Of a stretch of 64,000 bases of DNA, positions 43,588 through 52,441 are shown piece by piece. Source of the DNA: a beta proteobacterium AAP99 (GTDB lineage: Bacteria > Pseudomonadota > Gammaproteobacteria > Burkholderiales > Burkholderiaceae_C); assembly GCA_001295775.1 (NCBI GenBank), contig LJIA01000012.1, positions 62,001-126,000 on the forward strand, written 5' to 3'. A program made the translations under genes and the position numbers. The stretch's first letter is position 1. Every line of letters starts with the position of its first letter. Under the pieces are notes generated by a model, which did not search any database, had not been told where the DNA came from, and saw only the letters and a list, made by a program, of their open reading frames with translations.

Positions 43588-45065
43588 AGCAGGAACAGGG
43601 TGGCCAGACCCAGGAAGATGAAGAAGCCCATGGTGTCGGTGGCGAAGGTGAGCAGCACGCTGGACCCAAGCGCAGGGTCATAGCCCAGGCGGCTGCGTAC
43701 GATGGGCACGGCCATTCCCACGCTGGCGCCCACCATGAGGTTGAGCAGCATGGCGGCCCACATCACGCCCCCCAGACCGGCGCTGCCCGACAGCGCCCAG
43801 GCAAATGCGCCCGCAATGGCGCCGCCGCCCAGGCCGATGCACAGCGTGACCAGCAGCTCTTTCTGCACCAGGCGCCGCACGTTGGTGGGCGTGACCTGTC
43901 CGGTGGCCAGGGACCGGATGATCAGCGTCATGGTCTGGTTGCCGGAGTTGCCGCCGATGCCGGCGACGATGCTCATCAGGAAGGCGAGCACGACGATCTT
44001 CTCCACCGTGCCATCGAAGCGCGAGGCCACCCAGGCCGCAAAGCCGGCGGTGAAGAGGTTGAGCAGCAGCCAGGGCGCGCGGTTGCGGATGGAGTCCCAG
44101 AGGTTGGAGAAGATGTCTTCTTCCTCGCGCAGACCTGCGCCGGCCAGCACCTGCTCCTCGCCCTCTTCGCGGATGACGTCCACCACCTCGTCCACCGTGA
44201 GGCGGCCCACCAGCTTGCCGGCGGCGTCCACCACGGGGGCGGACACCAGGTCATAACGCTGGAAGGCGGCAGCGGCGTCGCCCACGTCGTCCAGCGGCCC
44301 GAGCTGCAGCACGTCCTGCTGCATCACGTCCTTGACCTCGCGCTCCGGCTCGGTGACCACCAGCAGCTGCAGGGAAAGTGCACCCATGAAGCGGTCGTCC
44401 CGGTCCGTCACGAAGATCTGGTCGGTGTGATCGGGCAGGGCATCGAAGCGGCGCAGGTAGCGCAGCACGACCTCAAGCGTCACGTCATCGCGGATGGTGA
44501 CCATCTCGAAGTCCATGCGTGCGCCCACCGAGTCCTCCGGGTAGGACATAGCGGCGCGCAGCTGCTCGCGCTCCTCCAGCGGCAGGGCGGCGGCGACTTC
44601 TTCCACCACCTCGCGCGGCAGATCGGGCGCGAGGTCAGCCACCTCGGCGGCGTCAAGCGTCTCGACCGCCTCGACCAGCTCGGCGCGGTTCATGGCGCCG
44701 ATCAGGGTCTCGCGGACGCTGTCCGAGACTTCGAGCAGGATCTCGCCTTCGTCATGCGAGCTGCCGACTTCACGGACGAGCTTCCACACCTCCAGCCGGT
44801 CATCCACCGGCAGGGCCTCGAGCACGTAGGCCACGTCCGCCGGGTGCATGTCTTCCAGCACCCAGCGCAGCTCGGTCAAGTAGTCGACTGCCGGCTCATG
44901 CTTGAGCGCCTGACCCTGCTCGTCACGCTCGACCAGCTCGACAAAGCGGGCGCGGTGCCGGGCGAGCAGGGACTCGACGGCCGACAGCGCGCGGCCGGCG
45001 TCCTCGGGGTCGAGGCGGTCGCTGGCCGCGGGTTCGCGGTCGTCGATGACGGTCTGCTCGGTCAT
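43584..45065 (-). CDS. mgtE: MgtE, magnesium transporter
   Basis: A 493-residue Mg2+ channel. Order of domains: cytosolic N-domain of helical repeats (residues about 25-165), two CBS domains (VTIRDDVTLEVVLRYLRRFDALPDHTDQIFVTD and DVMQQDVLQLGPLDDVGDAAAAFQRYDLVSAPVVD), then a five-helix membrane domain with AGIGGNSGNQTMTLIIRSLATGQV and LNLMVGASVGMAVPIV. The N- and CBS domains gate the pore by sensing cytosolic Mg2+. Length is slightly above the norm because of an N-terminal tail. It forms an operon with a downstream acetyltransferase. Confidence 0.95.
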   Translation of the reverse strand: MTEQTVIDDREPAASDRLDPEDAGRALSAVESLLARHRARFVELVERDEQGQALKHEPAVDYLTELRWVLEDMHPADVAYVLEALPVDDRLEVWKLVREVGSSHDEGEILLEVSDSVRETLIGAMNRAELVEAVETLDAAEVADLAPDLPREVVEEVAAALPLEEREQLRAAMSYPEDSVGARMDFEMVTIRDDVTLEVVLRYLRRFDALPDHTDQIFVTDRDDRFMGALSLQLLVVTEPEREVKDVMQQDVLQLGPLDDVGDAAAAFQRYDLVSAPVVDAAGKLVGRLTVDEVVDVIREEGEEQVLAGAGLREEEDIFSNLWDSIRNRAPWLLLNLFTAGFAAWVASRFDGTVEKIVVLAFLMSIVAGIGGNSGNQTMTLIIRSLATGQVTPTNVRRLVQKELLVTLCIGLGGGAIAGAFAWALSGSAGLGGVMWAAMLLNLMVGASVGMAVPIVRSRLGYDPALGSSVLLTFATDTMGFFIFLGLATLFLL

Positions 45066-45131
45066 GCGGCGGATTCTAGGGGCCGGGCCATGACGGCCCG
45101 CTTTCGGTCGGCACGGCGCAGCGGCCGCGCC

Positions 45132-46169
45132 TCAGGCGACCAGTTCGCGCCAGGCGGTGAGCACCTGCTCCACGGAAATGTCAGCCACCCTGGCGGCGCC
45201 TTCCGCGCTCGGCCCCAGCGCCGCGACGCGGCCAGAGGGTGCACGCGGCTTCCAGCGCGACCAGCCGAAGCCACCAAAGAGCACCACAAGGCGGCAGTCC
45301 ATGGCGGCGGCCACATGCGCGGGGCCGGTGTCCACCGAGATCATGCTGTGCGCACGGGCCGAGAGCGCCATCAGGCGCGGCAAGGGCAGATCACGCGCCA
45401 GATTCACGGCGCGGCCGGCAAGGTCAAAGCCTTCACCGGCGGCGTCGATGGCTTCCTGCACCAACCCGTGCTCACGCGGCGAGCCGCAGACCAGCACCCG
45501 CGCGGCCGGCAGATGCTCCAGCACGCCGCGGATGACTGCGGCCCAGCGCTCGGCCGGCCAGTGCTTGTCATGGTCGGCGGTGGCAATTCGGCCGCGCTTG
45601 GAAGTCTTCTTGTGGCCGGGCTGCAGCAGCACCAGCGGCGCATCGCCCCAGCCCTGCGCGCCGATCCAGCGCGCGCATTCGGTGTGGTCTGCCTCGCTCG
45701 GGTAGAGCGCCGTGAACGCGGGCGCACTCACGGGCGGTGGCGCAGGCTGCACGCAGGCCGGCGTGAGGTTGGCAATCTGCAGCCACCACTCCACCCAGTG
45801 CAGATGCGGGTCGTTCCAGTGGTCCCAGGCGCGCACGAAGCGGGCTTCGTCCGTCACGGCGCGGGCCACCAGCCGCGCGCTGTGCGGATCGCGCTCGCAG
45901 TAGTAGATGGGTGCGTTCGGCCGGGCCTTGAGCCACTTCACGGCGGCCCACTGGCTGGGCGTGAGCAGATAGGGCGCGCGGCGGCTGCTGATGAGCTGGA
46001 TCTCGCCCACGTGCGGGTTGTGGGCCAGCAGCGGCTCAACCCAGCCGCCGGAGGCGAGCAGATCCACCTGGGTGCCGTAGCGCAGCGCGAGCGCGCGGAT
46101 CAGCGTGGTGAGCAGGACCGTGTCCCCCAGCGCGGGGAAGCGGACGATGATGGGACGGACTTCAGCCAT
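45132..46169 (-). CDS. glycosyltransferase family 9, heptosyltransferase-like
   Basis: A 345-residue GT-B enzyme of the ADP-heptose:LPS type. It begins MAEVRPIIVRFPALGDTVLLTTLIRALALRYG, the family's N-terminal GDxxLLTP region, and has VLVCGSPREHGLVQEAIDAAG, RDLPLPRLMALSARAHSMISVDTGPAHVAAAMDCRLVVLFGG, where DTGPAHVAAA is the donor-binding signature. It probably adds a sugar to lipopolysaccharide core. It lies between mgtE and mtgA on the same strand with short gaps. Confidence 0.9.
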   Translation of the reverse strand: MAEVRPIIVRFPALGDTVLLTTLIRALALRYGTQVDLLASGGWVEPLLAHNPHVGEIQLISSRRAPYLLTPSQWAAVKWLKARPNAPIYYCERDPHSARLVARAVTDEARFVRAWDHWNDPHLHWVEWWLQIANLTPACVQPAPPPVSAPAFTALYPSEADHTECARWIGAQGWGDAPLVLLQPGHKKTSKRGRIATADHDKHWPAERWAAVIRGVLEHLPAARVLVCGSPREHGLVQEAIDAAGEGFDLAGRAVNLARDLPLPRLMALSARAHSMISVDTGPAHVAAAMDCRLVVLFGGFGWSRWKPRAPSGRVAALGPSAEGAARVADISVEQVLTAWRELVA

Positions 46170-46253
46170 GGGCGCTTTGAAGGGGCAGGCCTTGAATCTT
46201 AGGTGCGCGCGTTGCTGGCATTGGCGCGACAGACTCGGCAGGCCGGAGCGATA

Positions 46254-46979
46254 TCAAGGCAGCTCGACATCACCCATGAAGCGCTGGATGGCCGCGGCCC
46301 GACGTGCAAGAAAGCCGCTGCCGCGGTTGCGGTCGTAGAACTTGGGGCGCGGCAGCATGGCGGCCAGGCGCGCGGCCTGCCAGCTGTTCAGCTGCGCGGC
46401 CGAGATGCCGTAGTGGTGCCGCGCCGCCGCCTCCGCGCCGAACACACCCACGCCCCACTCCACGCTGTTCAGGTAGATCTCCAGGATGCGCCGCTTGTCC
46501 AGCACCGCTTCCATCATGTAGGTGATGATGACTTCCTCGGCCTTGCGGATGTAGCTGCGGTCTGGCGAGAGAAACAGGTTCTTGGCCAACTGCATGGTGA
46601 TGGTCGAGCCGCCCGCCACCACCTTGCCCTTGCGCGAGTTCTTGTCGTAGGCTTTCTCGATGGCCTCCCAATCCACGCCTTCGTGATCGGGGAAGTTGGC
46701 GTCTTCGGCCGCGATCACCGCGCGGCCCAGATGCGGGCTGATGCGCTCGAAGTCCACCCAGCGGTGCTTGAGTTCAGCCTTGGGGTCCTTCTCGCGCAAG
46801 GCAGCAGCTTCGCGGCGCATGAAGGCGGTGCTCTCCACCGGCATCCACTTCCACCACACCAAGCAAGCTAATACCCACAGGTGCCACATGATGGCCATGA
46901 GTACCGCCGCGCCTACGAGCAGGAACACGCCACGCCGGACGGCCCGCAGGCTTCGCGCCATCACGCCACCGCGCGCCAT
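46254..46979 (-). CDS. mtgA: MtgA, monofunctional peptidoglycan transglycosylase
   Basis: A 241-residue inner-membrane enzyme. One helix (GVFLLVGAAVLMAIMWHLWVLACLVWW) anchors a GT51 domain. The catalytic Glu lies in RAVIAAEDANFPDHEG, and GGSTITMQLAKNLFLSPDRSYIRKAEE and LDKRRILEIYLNSVEWG complete the family motifs. It polymerises lipid II glycan strands. ATG 46979 avoids overlap with aroE (stop at 46982). It is the last gene of the RNB-tonB-aroE-mtgA cluster. Confidence 0.95.
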   Translation of the reverse strand: MARGGVMARSLRAVRRGVFLLVGAAVLMAIMWHLWVLACLVWWKWMPVESTAFMRREAAALREKDPKAELKHRWVDFERISPHLGRAVIAAEDANFPDHEGVDWEAIEKAYDKNSRKGKVVAGGSTITMQLAKNLFLSPDRSYIRKAEEVIITYMMEAVLDKRRILEIYLNSVEWGVGVFGAEAAARHHYGISAAQLNSWQAARLAAMLPRPKFYDRNRGSGFLARRAAAIQRFMGDVELP

Positions 46980-46981
46980 GC

Positions 46982-47797
46982 TCAGGCCTTCATGGCAGCA
47001 CGGAGCTGCTCGAGTACCGGCGCAGCGTCCGGCCGCACGCCGCGCCACAGGGCAAAGCTCTCCGCCGCCTGCCCGACCAGCATGCCCAGACCGTCTGCCG
47101 TGCGAGCGCCCAGCGCAGCGCAGTGCTGCATGAAGGCGGTCGGTTGTGCGCCATAGAGCATGTCATAGGCAAAGCTGTGCGCAGCCACTGCGCCGGCCGG
47201 CAAGGGCGGCAAGGCCCCCGCCAGACCGGCCGAGGTGGCGTTGATCACCACGTCGTAAGGCGTGTCGGCAGAAGCGGGCTCCTGCACCGCAGTGCCGAAT
47301 TCGCTGGCCAGGGTCAGCGCCTTGTCGGCGGTGCGATTGCAGATGGCGAGCTCAGCCACGCCCGCGTCGCGCAGGGGCAGGATCACGCCGCGGCTGGCTC
47401 CGCCGGCGCCCAGCAACAGCACCCGTGCGCCAGCGAGCGGCGCGCCCAGGCGCCGAAGATCGGCCACCAGCCCGGCGCCGTCCGTGTTGTCGCCCAGCAG
47501 GCCATCGGCCGTGGCCATGAGCGTGTTCACTGCGCCTGCTGCTCGGGCGCGCGGCGTGCAGTGCTGCGCCAGCGTAAAAGCCTGCTCCTTGAAGGGCACG
47601 GTGACGTTGAAGCCGCGAAAACCGGCGCGGATCAGCTCGCCCACACGCGCAGCGAACGCATCCAGCGGAACTTCGATGCGCTCGTAGCTGAGCGGCTGAG
47701 CGGTCTGCGCCGCAAAGGCCGTGTGAATCGCCGGGCTCTTGCTGTGAGCAATCGGATTGCCGAGCACGGCGTAGCGGTCCACGGCGCTCGCGCTCAT
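46982..47797 (-). CDS. aroE: AroE, shikimate dehydrogenase
   Basis: A 271-residue enzyme of the shikimate pathway, reducing 3-dehydroshikimate with NADPH. Substrate domain marks: YAVLGNPIAHSKSPAIHTAFA and GFRGFNVTVPFKEQAF. NADPH site: VLLLGAGGASRGVILPL. The DVVINATSAGLAG and YGAQPTAFM stretches follow. The start overlaps the upstream tonB-like gene by 4 bp. Confidence 0.96.
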   Translation of the reverse strand: MSASAVDRYAVLGNPIAHSKSPAIHTAFAAQTAQPLSYERIEVPLDAFAARVGELIRAGFRGFNVTVPFKEQAFTLAQHCTPRARAAGAVNTLMATADGLLGDNTDGAGLVADLRRLGAPLAGARVLLLGAGGASRGVILPLRDAGVAELAICNRTADKALTLASEFGTAVQEPASADTPYDVVINATSAGLAGALPPLPAGAVAAHSFAYDMLYGAQPTAFMQHCAALGARTADGLGMLVGQAAESFALWRGVRPDAAPVLEQLRAAMKA

Positions 47798-48678
47798 TGC
47801 GGGTTGCGGGTCTCGAAGCCTTCACCACGCGTGAACACGAAGCGGGTCGTGATCACGAACACCTGATACTGCGCTGCCATCTCCGGCGTGAAGGGCTTGA
47901 AGGGGCCGCTGAGCTTGACGATGCGTTCGGCTGCCTTCTTCAGCACCGGATGGGACGCCCGGTCCACATCAATCGACTCGATCTGCCCGTTGGCCAGAAT
48001 GCTCACGGTGACGATCGCGTCGCCGTAGATCTTGCCGCGGGCCTCCGGCGGATAGTTCTCGGTGCCGACCTTTTCGATCCGCTCACGCCAGTTCACGTAG
48101 TAGCCGGCGTAGACCACCTCGCGCGTGGACGGCGTGATGAACTTGCGCTTCGGGCGCTTGTTGTAGTCCTCGACGCGCTTTTCCAGCGCGGCAATCTTGC
48201 GCGCCAGCGCGCTTTCGTCCTCGGTCGTCTGGCTGGCCTGCACGGCCTCGCGCACTTCCTGCTGCACAGCGCTCTTGGACGTGTTCAGATCTTGCAAGGC
48301 CGCGAGCAGGCGCCGCTGCTCGGCTTCCAGCTCGGCCACCCGCGCCTTGACCTGCTGCAGATCCGTGCCGTCCTGCACAAAGCCGGAATCCGGCAGGGGC
48401 GAACGGGCCAGCCCTTGCTCGTTGTCGCCACCCCCGTCCAGGTTCACCTGCGCCAGCGCCTGGGGCACCACGGGCGCATTGCTGTGCTTGGCATTGACCA
48501 GAACCACCTCAAGCGGGGACTGGCCGATCAAGCGCTGGTAGGTCTCCGGTGCCGTGAACTTGAGCAGCATGAGCCCGCCATGCAGGGCTGCGGAAAACAG
48601 CAACGCACCCATCAGCACGCGGTTGCGGCGTGCAAAGACGGGCTCAAGAAGCGGATGGGCGGTGAGTGCGGCAGACAC
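47794..48678 (-). CDS. TonB-family protein
   Basis: A 294-residue inner-membrane protein with an N-terminal helix (VLMGALLFSAALHGGLMLL), a coiled-coil middle (QVKARVAELEAEQRRLLAALQDL) and a C-terminal TonB-like domain: YYVNWRERIEKVGTENYPPEARGKIYGDAIVTVSILANGQIESIDV. Unlike classical TonB it has a charged coil instead of a Pro-rich spacer. Exact partner is unknown; ExbB/ExbD are not adjacent. It sits between the RNB nuclease gene and aroE, a conserved betaproteobacterial arrangement. Confidence 0.88.
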   Translation of the reverse strand: MSAALTAHPLLEPVFARRNRVLMGALLFSAALHGGLMLLKFTAPETYQRLIGQSPLEVVLVNAKHSNAPVVPQALAQVNLDGGGDNEQGLARSPLPDSGFVQDGTDLQQVKARVAELEAEQRRLLAALQDLNTSKSAVQQEVREAVQASQTTEDESALARKIAALEKRVEDYNKRPKRKFITPSTREVVYAGYYVNWRERIEKVGTENYPPEARGKIYGDAIVTVSILANGQIESIDVDRASHPVLKKAAERIVKLSGPFKPFTPEMAAQYQVFVITTRFVFTRGEGFETRNPQ

Positions 48679-48710
48679 GGCGCTGGGATTCTATGCGGGG
48701 CTCGGCATGC

Positions 48711-50777
48711 TCACGCCGCCCCGGTGCCGGATGCCGCAGGGCCGGGTGCAGCGCTGGCATCGGCCTCCACACCCGGCAGCGCCGCGTCCTCCACATCAGG
48801 CAGGGCCACGGCCCCCACGGCATGCGGTGCTTCCTCGGCCTCGTCCACATCCTCCGCCTGCGCGGCGCCGCCCTCACCGATGTAGCGCGCTTCCACGGCC
48901 AGGTCGATCTCGTCCCAGCTAAGCAGCTCAATGCGCACCGGCCGGCCGCGGCCAAAGCCTTCGCCCACCGGCACGCCGGCCACGCGCAGATACAGCGGCG
49001 CCTGGGCCAGACGCACGAGGTCGTCCTTCACCACCACCGCGTCCATCACGCGCGAATCGCCGGCGGCGATGTGCTGCTGCGCCCAGCGCAGGCACCAGAA
49101 GCGCTCCATCTGGCTCTGGAATTCGGCATAGCTGGTATAGGCCGCATCAAAGGCTGAGATGACGGCAAAGAGATCCGCGTCCTTGGGCTTGAACGGCGCC
49201 TTGAGCGCGGCCACCGCGCCATGCTCGACCAGTGCCAGGAGCTGGCGTTGATTCACCAGATCGCTGTAGCGGCGCAGGGGGCTGGTGAACCAGCCGTAGT
49301 GCAGCACGCCCATGGCCTCGTGGGGGCCGGCGTGTGTGCTCATGCGCACGCGCCCGGCCACCTGGCCGCGGAAGATGCCCGGCAGGCGCGCCTCGTGGAG
49401 CTGGCGGGCCCATGTGCTGTTGGCCAGGATCATGAGTTCGCTGACGATCTTGTCCAGCGGGGCGCCGCGGCGGCGCGTCTCGATGCGCACGGTGGCCTTG
49501 CTGGCATCGGTGGGCGCGTCTGCAGCCCAGTCGACGTAGAACGAGAAGTCGGCGCGGTTGTTGTGCTCGGGCTTGCCGCGCACACGGTCGCGCTCGCCGC
49601 TCATCCAGTGGGCCACACGCCAGAGCATGGCCAGCTCCTGCGCAAAGGGGTAGCTACCGCTGCGCGCATCGAGCGACTCGGCCGTGACCAGCTCGTCCAG
49701 CAGGTTGTGCCGCAGGTTGGCGGCCACGGGCACCGCCTCGATGCGTGTTTCAAAGTCCGTGGCTGCGCCGTCCGGCCCGGCCGTGAAGTACAGGCTCACC
49801 GCGGGCATGGTGCGGCCTTGCTCGAGCGTGAAGGCCTGCACGGTGGCATTCGGCAGCATGGTGATCTTGTCGCCGGGCATGTAGACCGTGCTCATGCGGG
49901 CACGACCCACGGTGTCAATCGTGTCGCCCGGCGCAATGGCCACGCCCGGCGCAGCGATGTGGATGCCCACCCGCGCCGTGCCATCGGCGTTGAATTGCAC
50001 CGAGAAGGCGTCGTCGATCTCGGTGGTGGTGATGTCATCGATCGAGAAGCTCTGCACTGCCGCCACTGGCAGGCTCGGCAGCTTGGGCTCAGGCAGCGCA
50101 GCATGGCCCTGCCCCTTGGGGAAGGCGGCCGTGAGAAAGCGCTGCATGTGCAGATCGAACGCGCTCTTGAGTGCCCCGCGCTCCACGGCCAGGCGTGCCG
50201 GGTGCACGCCCAGTGCCGCAGCGCCCTCTGCCAGCGCCTTGTAGGCGATGCCGTTCTTGTCCGGCCGGAACAGGATGCCGGGCATGGCCGCAGCGATCTC
50301 CGGCGGCATCTGCCCGGCCTTGATCTCTTCGATCATGGCTATGCGCCTAGCCTCCTGCGCCGCCTTCTTCTCCACGGCCAGCTTGGCGGCCTTGAGAATT
50401 TCCGGCGGCGCCGGCTTGTAGCGCGCCTTGCCCTTGCGATGGAAGTAGTGCGGCGCACCGTGCAGCCGCAGCACCAGCGCGGCCTGCTGCGCGCTTGTGG
50501 GGTTGCCGCCGAAGTATTCGGGCGCGAAATCCAGCGCGCCGAATTCCTCCTGGGGCAGCAGTTCGTACAGGAAGTCGAGGTCGATGCCCTCAGCTTCCAG
50601 GGCGGCCTCGTCCATCAGGGCCTGCGGTTCGGGCTTGGCGAACTCGAACACCACGGCCGTCTTCTTGACCTTGCTGCGCTTGCCGCTGGGCAGTTCGATC
50701 TGCAGCGCGGCATCGGTGCTGGACAGCACTCTGCCGGCCTTGTAGCTGCCGTCTTCTTCGAAAAATGCGTACATCAC
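48711..50777 (-). CDS. RNB-domain (RNase II/R family) exoribonuclease
   Basis: A 688-residue 3'-5' exoribonuclease. The RNB domain begins near residue 240 with SIDDITTTEIDDAFSVQF, which has the aspartates that hold magnesium, followed by ARVGIHIAAPGVAIAPGDTIDTVGRARMSTVYMPGDKITMLP and ending TSPLRRYSDLVNQRQL. The N-terminal region lacks clear cold-shock domains and is shorter than in RNase R. The tail after residue 640 is acidic and Pro/Ala-rich. The first gene of its four-gene cluster; divergent from DUF456 gene. Confidence 0.9.
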   Translation of the reverse strand: MMYAFFEEDGSYKAGRVLSSTDAALQIELPSGKRSKVKKTAVVFEFAKPEPQALMDEAALEAEGIDLDFLYELLPQEEFGALDFAPEYFGGNPTSAQQAALVLRLHGAPHYFHRKGKARYKPAPPEILKAAKLAVEKKAAQEARRIAMIEEIKAGQMPPEIAAAMPGILFRPDKNGIAYKALAEGAAALGVHPARLAVERGALKSAFDLHMQRFLTAAFPKGQGHAALPEPKLPSLPVAAVQSFSIDDITTTEIDDAFSVQFNADGTARVGIHIAAPGVAIAPGDTIDTVGRARMSTVYMPGDKITMLPNATVQAFTLEQGRTMPAVSLYFTAGPDGAATDFETRIEAVPVAANLRHNLLDELVTAESLDARSGSYPFAQELAMLWRVAHWMSGERDRVRGKPEHNNRADFSFYVDWAADAPTDASKATVRIETRRRGAPLDKIVSELMILANSTWARQLHEARLPGIFRGQVAGRVRMSTHAGPHEAMGVLHYGWFTSPLRRYSDLVNQRQLLALVEHGAVAALKAPFKPKDADLFAVISAFDAAYTSYAEFQSQMERFWCLRWAQQHIAAGDSRVMDAVVVKDDLVRLAQAPLYLRVAGVPVGEGFGRGRPVRIELLSWDEIDLAVEARYIGEGGAAQAEDVDEAEEAPHAVGAVALPDVEDAALPGVEADASAAPGPAASGTGAA

Positions 50778-50959
50778 GTGATTCTAGGAGGGCGCCCCAC
50801 CTTGCCTCGTCCCTGCTCAGGCGCCCTGCATCCCGCGCTGGCCGCTCCCGTCGCACCCGCAGGCACCCCTGCCCCGGCGCGACCGGCGAACTGGCAGACT
50901 GTGCAGGTGTCCGATGGGGACGCGCAATGCATACGCAACGATGCGATGGAGTTGAGAAC

Positions 50960-51442
50960 GTGACCACCACCCTGCTTTGGGTTCTTTCCGTGGCCTTGAT
51001 CGTGATTGGCGTGGCTGGCACGGTGCTGCCTGCCCTGCCCGGCACCATTCTGGTACTGGCCGGCATCTGGCTGGGCGCCTGGATCGGCAACTTCACGCAG
51101 ATCGGCGGCTGGACGCTGGGCATCATCACGGTGCTGGCCGTGGTGGCCTGGGTGATGGACTACGTGGCGGGCCTGCTCGGGGCAAAGAAGGTGGGCGCCA
51201 GCAAACTGGCCATCCTGGGCGCGGCCATCGGCACCGTGGTGGGCCTGTTCATGGGCATCATCGGCATCCTGTTCATGCCATTGGTGGGTGCGGCGGTCGG
51301 CGAGTACCTGGACCGTCAGGACCACCAGCGCGCCGTGAAGGTGGGCGTGGCCACCTGGCTGGGCATCATGCTGGGCATGATCGCCAAGGTGGTGATCGTG
51401 TTCATGATGATCGGTCTGTTCATAGCTGCCCTGCTGATTTGA
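50960..51442 (+). CDS. DUF456-type small membrane protein
   Basis: A 160-residue hydrophobic protein. GTG 50960 follows GGAG by eight bases; an ATG at 50927 is an alternative. It has four or more helices with glycines (LLWVLSVALIVIGVAGTVLPALPGTILVLAGIWLGAWIG, ILGAAIGTVVGLFMGIIGILFMPLVGAAVGEYL, GVATWLGIMLGMIAKVVIVFMMIGLFI). This resembles DUF456 proteins of unknown function. It ends convergent with the LysR gene, overlapping by 23 bp. The 182-bp gap to the divergent RNB gene shows no other feature. Confidence 0.8.
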   Translation: MTTTLLWVLSVALIVIGVAGTVLPALPGTILVLAGIWLGAWIGNFTQIGGWTLGIITVLAVVAWVMDYVAGLLGAKKVGASKLAILGAAIGTVVGLFMGIIGILFMPLVGAAVGEYLDRQDHQRAVKVGVATWLGIMLGMIAKVVIVFMMIGLFIAALLI

Positions 51443-52340
51443 AGGCCTCCAGCAGGAAGCGAACAACGGCATCGACGCGGGCCGGCACACCACGGCCGGC
51501 CGGCCAGAGCACATAGAGCGGGTAGGCCGGGCTGCGCCAGCCCGGCAGTACCTGCACCAGCTCTCCGCTGGCGATACGCGGGCGCAGGGCCGGCTCGAAC
51601 TCCCCGACGATGCCGCACCCCCCAAGGGCCGCGGCATGCGCCGCATCCGTGTTGTTGACCATGAGTCGCATGGGGCCGTCGATCACCACCGGCTTGGTCT
51701 GCGCCCGAGCCCGGACCGGGACCAACTCCCAGGGGTAGGGGCGGCCGCTGGGCTCCTCGACATAGTCGATGAGCAGATGCTCGCGCAGATCTTCCGGCCG
51801 CTTGGGGGTGCCGTGGCGGGCAAGGTAGTCCGGTGAGGCCGCCAGCAGGTAGCTGAACTTGCCCAAGGGGCGGTAGCGCAGACTGGCTAGATCCGGGAGC
51901 GTGCCGCGGATGTAGATGTCTGCATCGCCGGCCGGCTTGTCGTCGATGCGTTCGTTGAGCCGCAGATCCAGTTGCAGCGCCGGATGCGCTTCGATGAACT
52001 CGCGCAGGCGCGGCGCGACCATACGCACGCCGACAAACTCCGGCATGTCCACGCGAACCCGCCCGGCAATCTCGCCGCCGACGCGCATGAAGCCGGCTTC
52101 CACGGCAGCCACCTCCGCAAGCAGCGGTGCGGTGCGCTGCAGGAGCTGCCGACCTTCATCGGTCAGGTTCACGCTGCGTGTGTTGCGCGTAAGCAGGGTG
52201 ACCCCCAGACGCTGCTCCAGCCGCGAGACATGCTGCGATACCGCTGCGCGTGAGACCGACAGGCGCCGCGCAGCCGCGCTGAAGCTGCGGGCAGTGGCCA
52301 CCTCGTGGAAGGTAGCGACCAATTCAACGAAGCTGGGCAT
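51420..52340 (-). CDS. LysR-family transcription regulator
   Basis: A 306-residue regulator. The DNA-binding domain is FHEVATARSFSAAARRLSVSRAAVSQHVSRLEQRLGVTLLTRNTRSVNLTDEG. The effector domain (residues about 90-300) starts AGRVRVDMPEFVGVRMVAPRLREFIEAHP. It is divergent from an MFS transporter gene and probably controls it, with an inverted repeat in the shared gap (52371-52385). Effector unknown. Confidence 0.92.
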   Translation of the reverse strand: MPSFVELVATFHEVATARSFSAAARRLSVSRAAVSQHVSRLEQRLGVTLLTRNTRSVNLTDEGRQLLQRTAPLLAEVAAVEAGFMRVGGEIAGRVRVDMPEFVGVRMVAPRLREFIEAHPALQLDLRLNERIDDKPAGDADIYIRGTLPDLASLRYRPLGKFSYLLAASPDYLARHGTPKRPEDLREHLLIDYVEEPSGRPYPWELVPVRARAQTKPVVIDGPMRLMVNNTDAAHAAALGGCGIVGEFEPALRPRIASGELVQVLPGWRSPAYPLYVLWPAGRGVPARVDAVVRFLLEAFKSAGQL

Positions 52341-52370
52341 GATGCGCCCCTTTGTATTTGCGCTTTTTCA

Positions 52371-52385
52371 TGAACAATAGTTTCA
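52371..52385. promoter_or_regulatory. short inverted repeat in the LysR-MFS divergent gap
   Basis: TGAA (52371-52374) and TTCA (52382-52385) flank 7 bases, giving a T-N13-A LysR-like box. A TAAACT stretch near 52409 could be the -10 of the MFS gene. Confidence 0.35.
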
Positions 52386-52441
52386 CGGCGTTCTGACAGT
52401 TGCGCAAATAAACTGCACTTCAGTCCACGGCGTGGCGCACC

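Noticed and set aside
44427-46202. 591-codon plus-strand frame over mgtE and the heptosyltransferase
   Set aside because: Spans two real genes in antisense and has no recognisable domain.
49221-50963. 580-codon plus-strand frame over the RNB gene
   Set aside because: Antisense shadow with biased composition and no motif.
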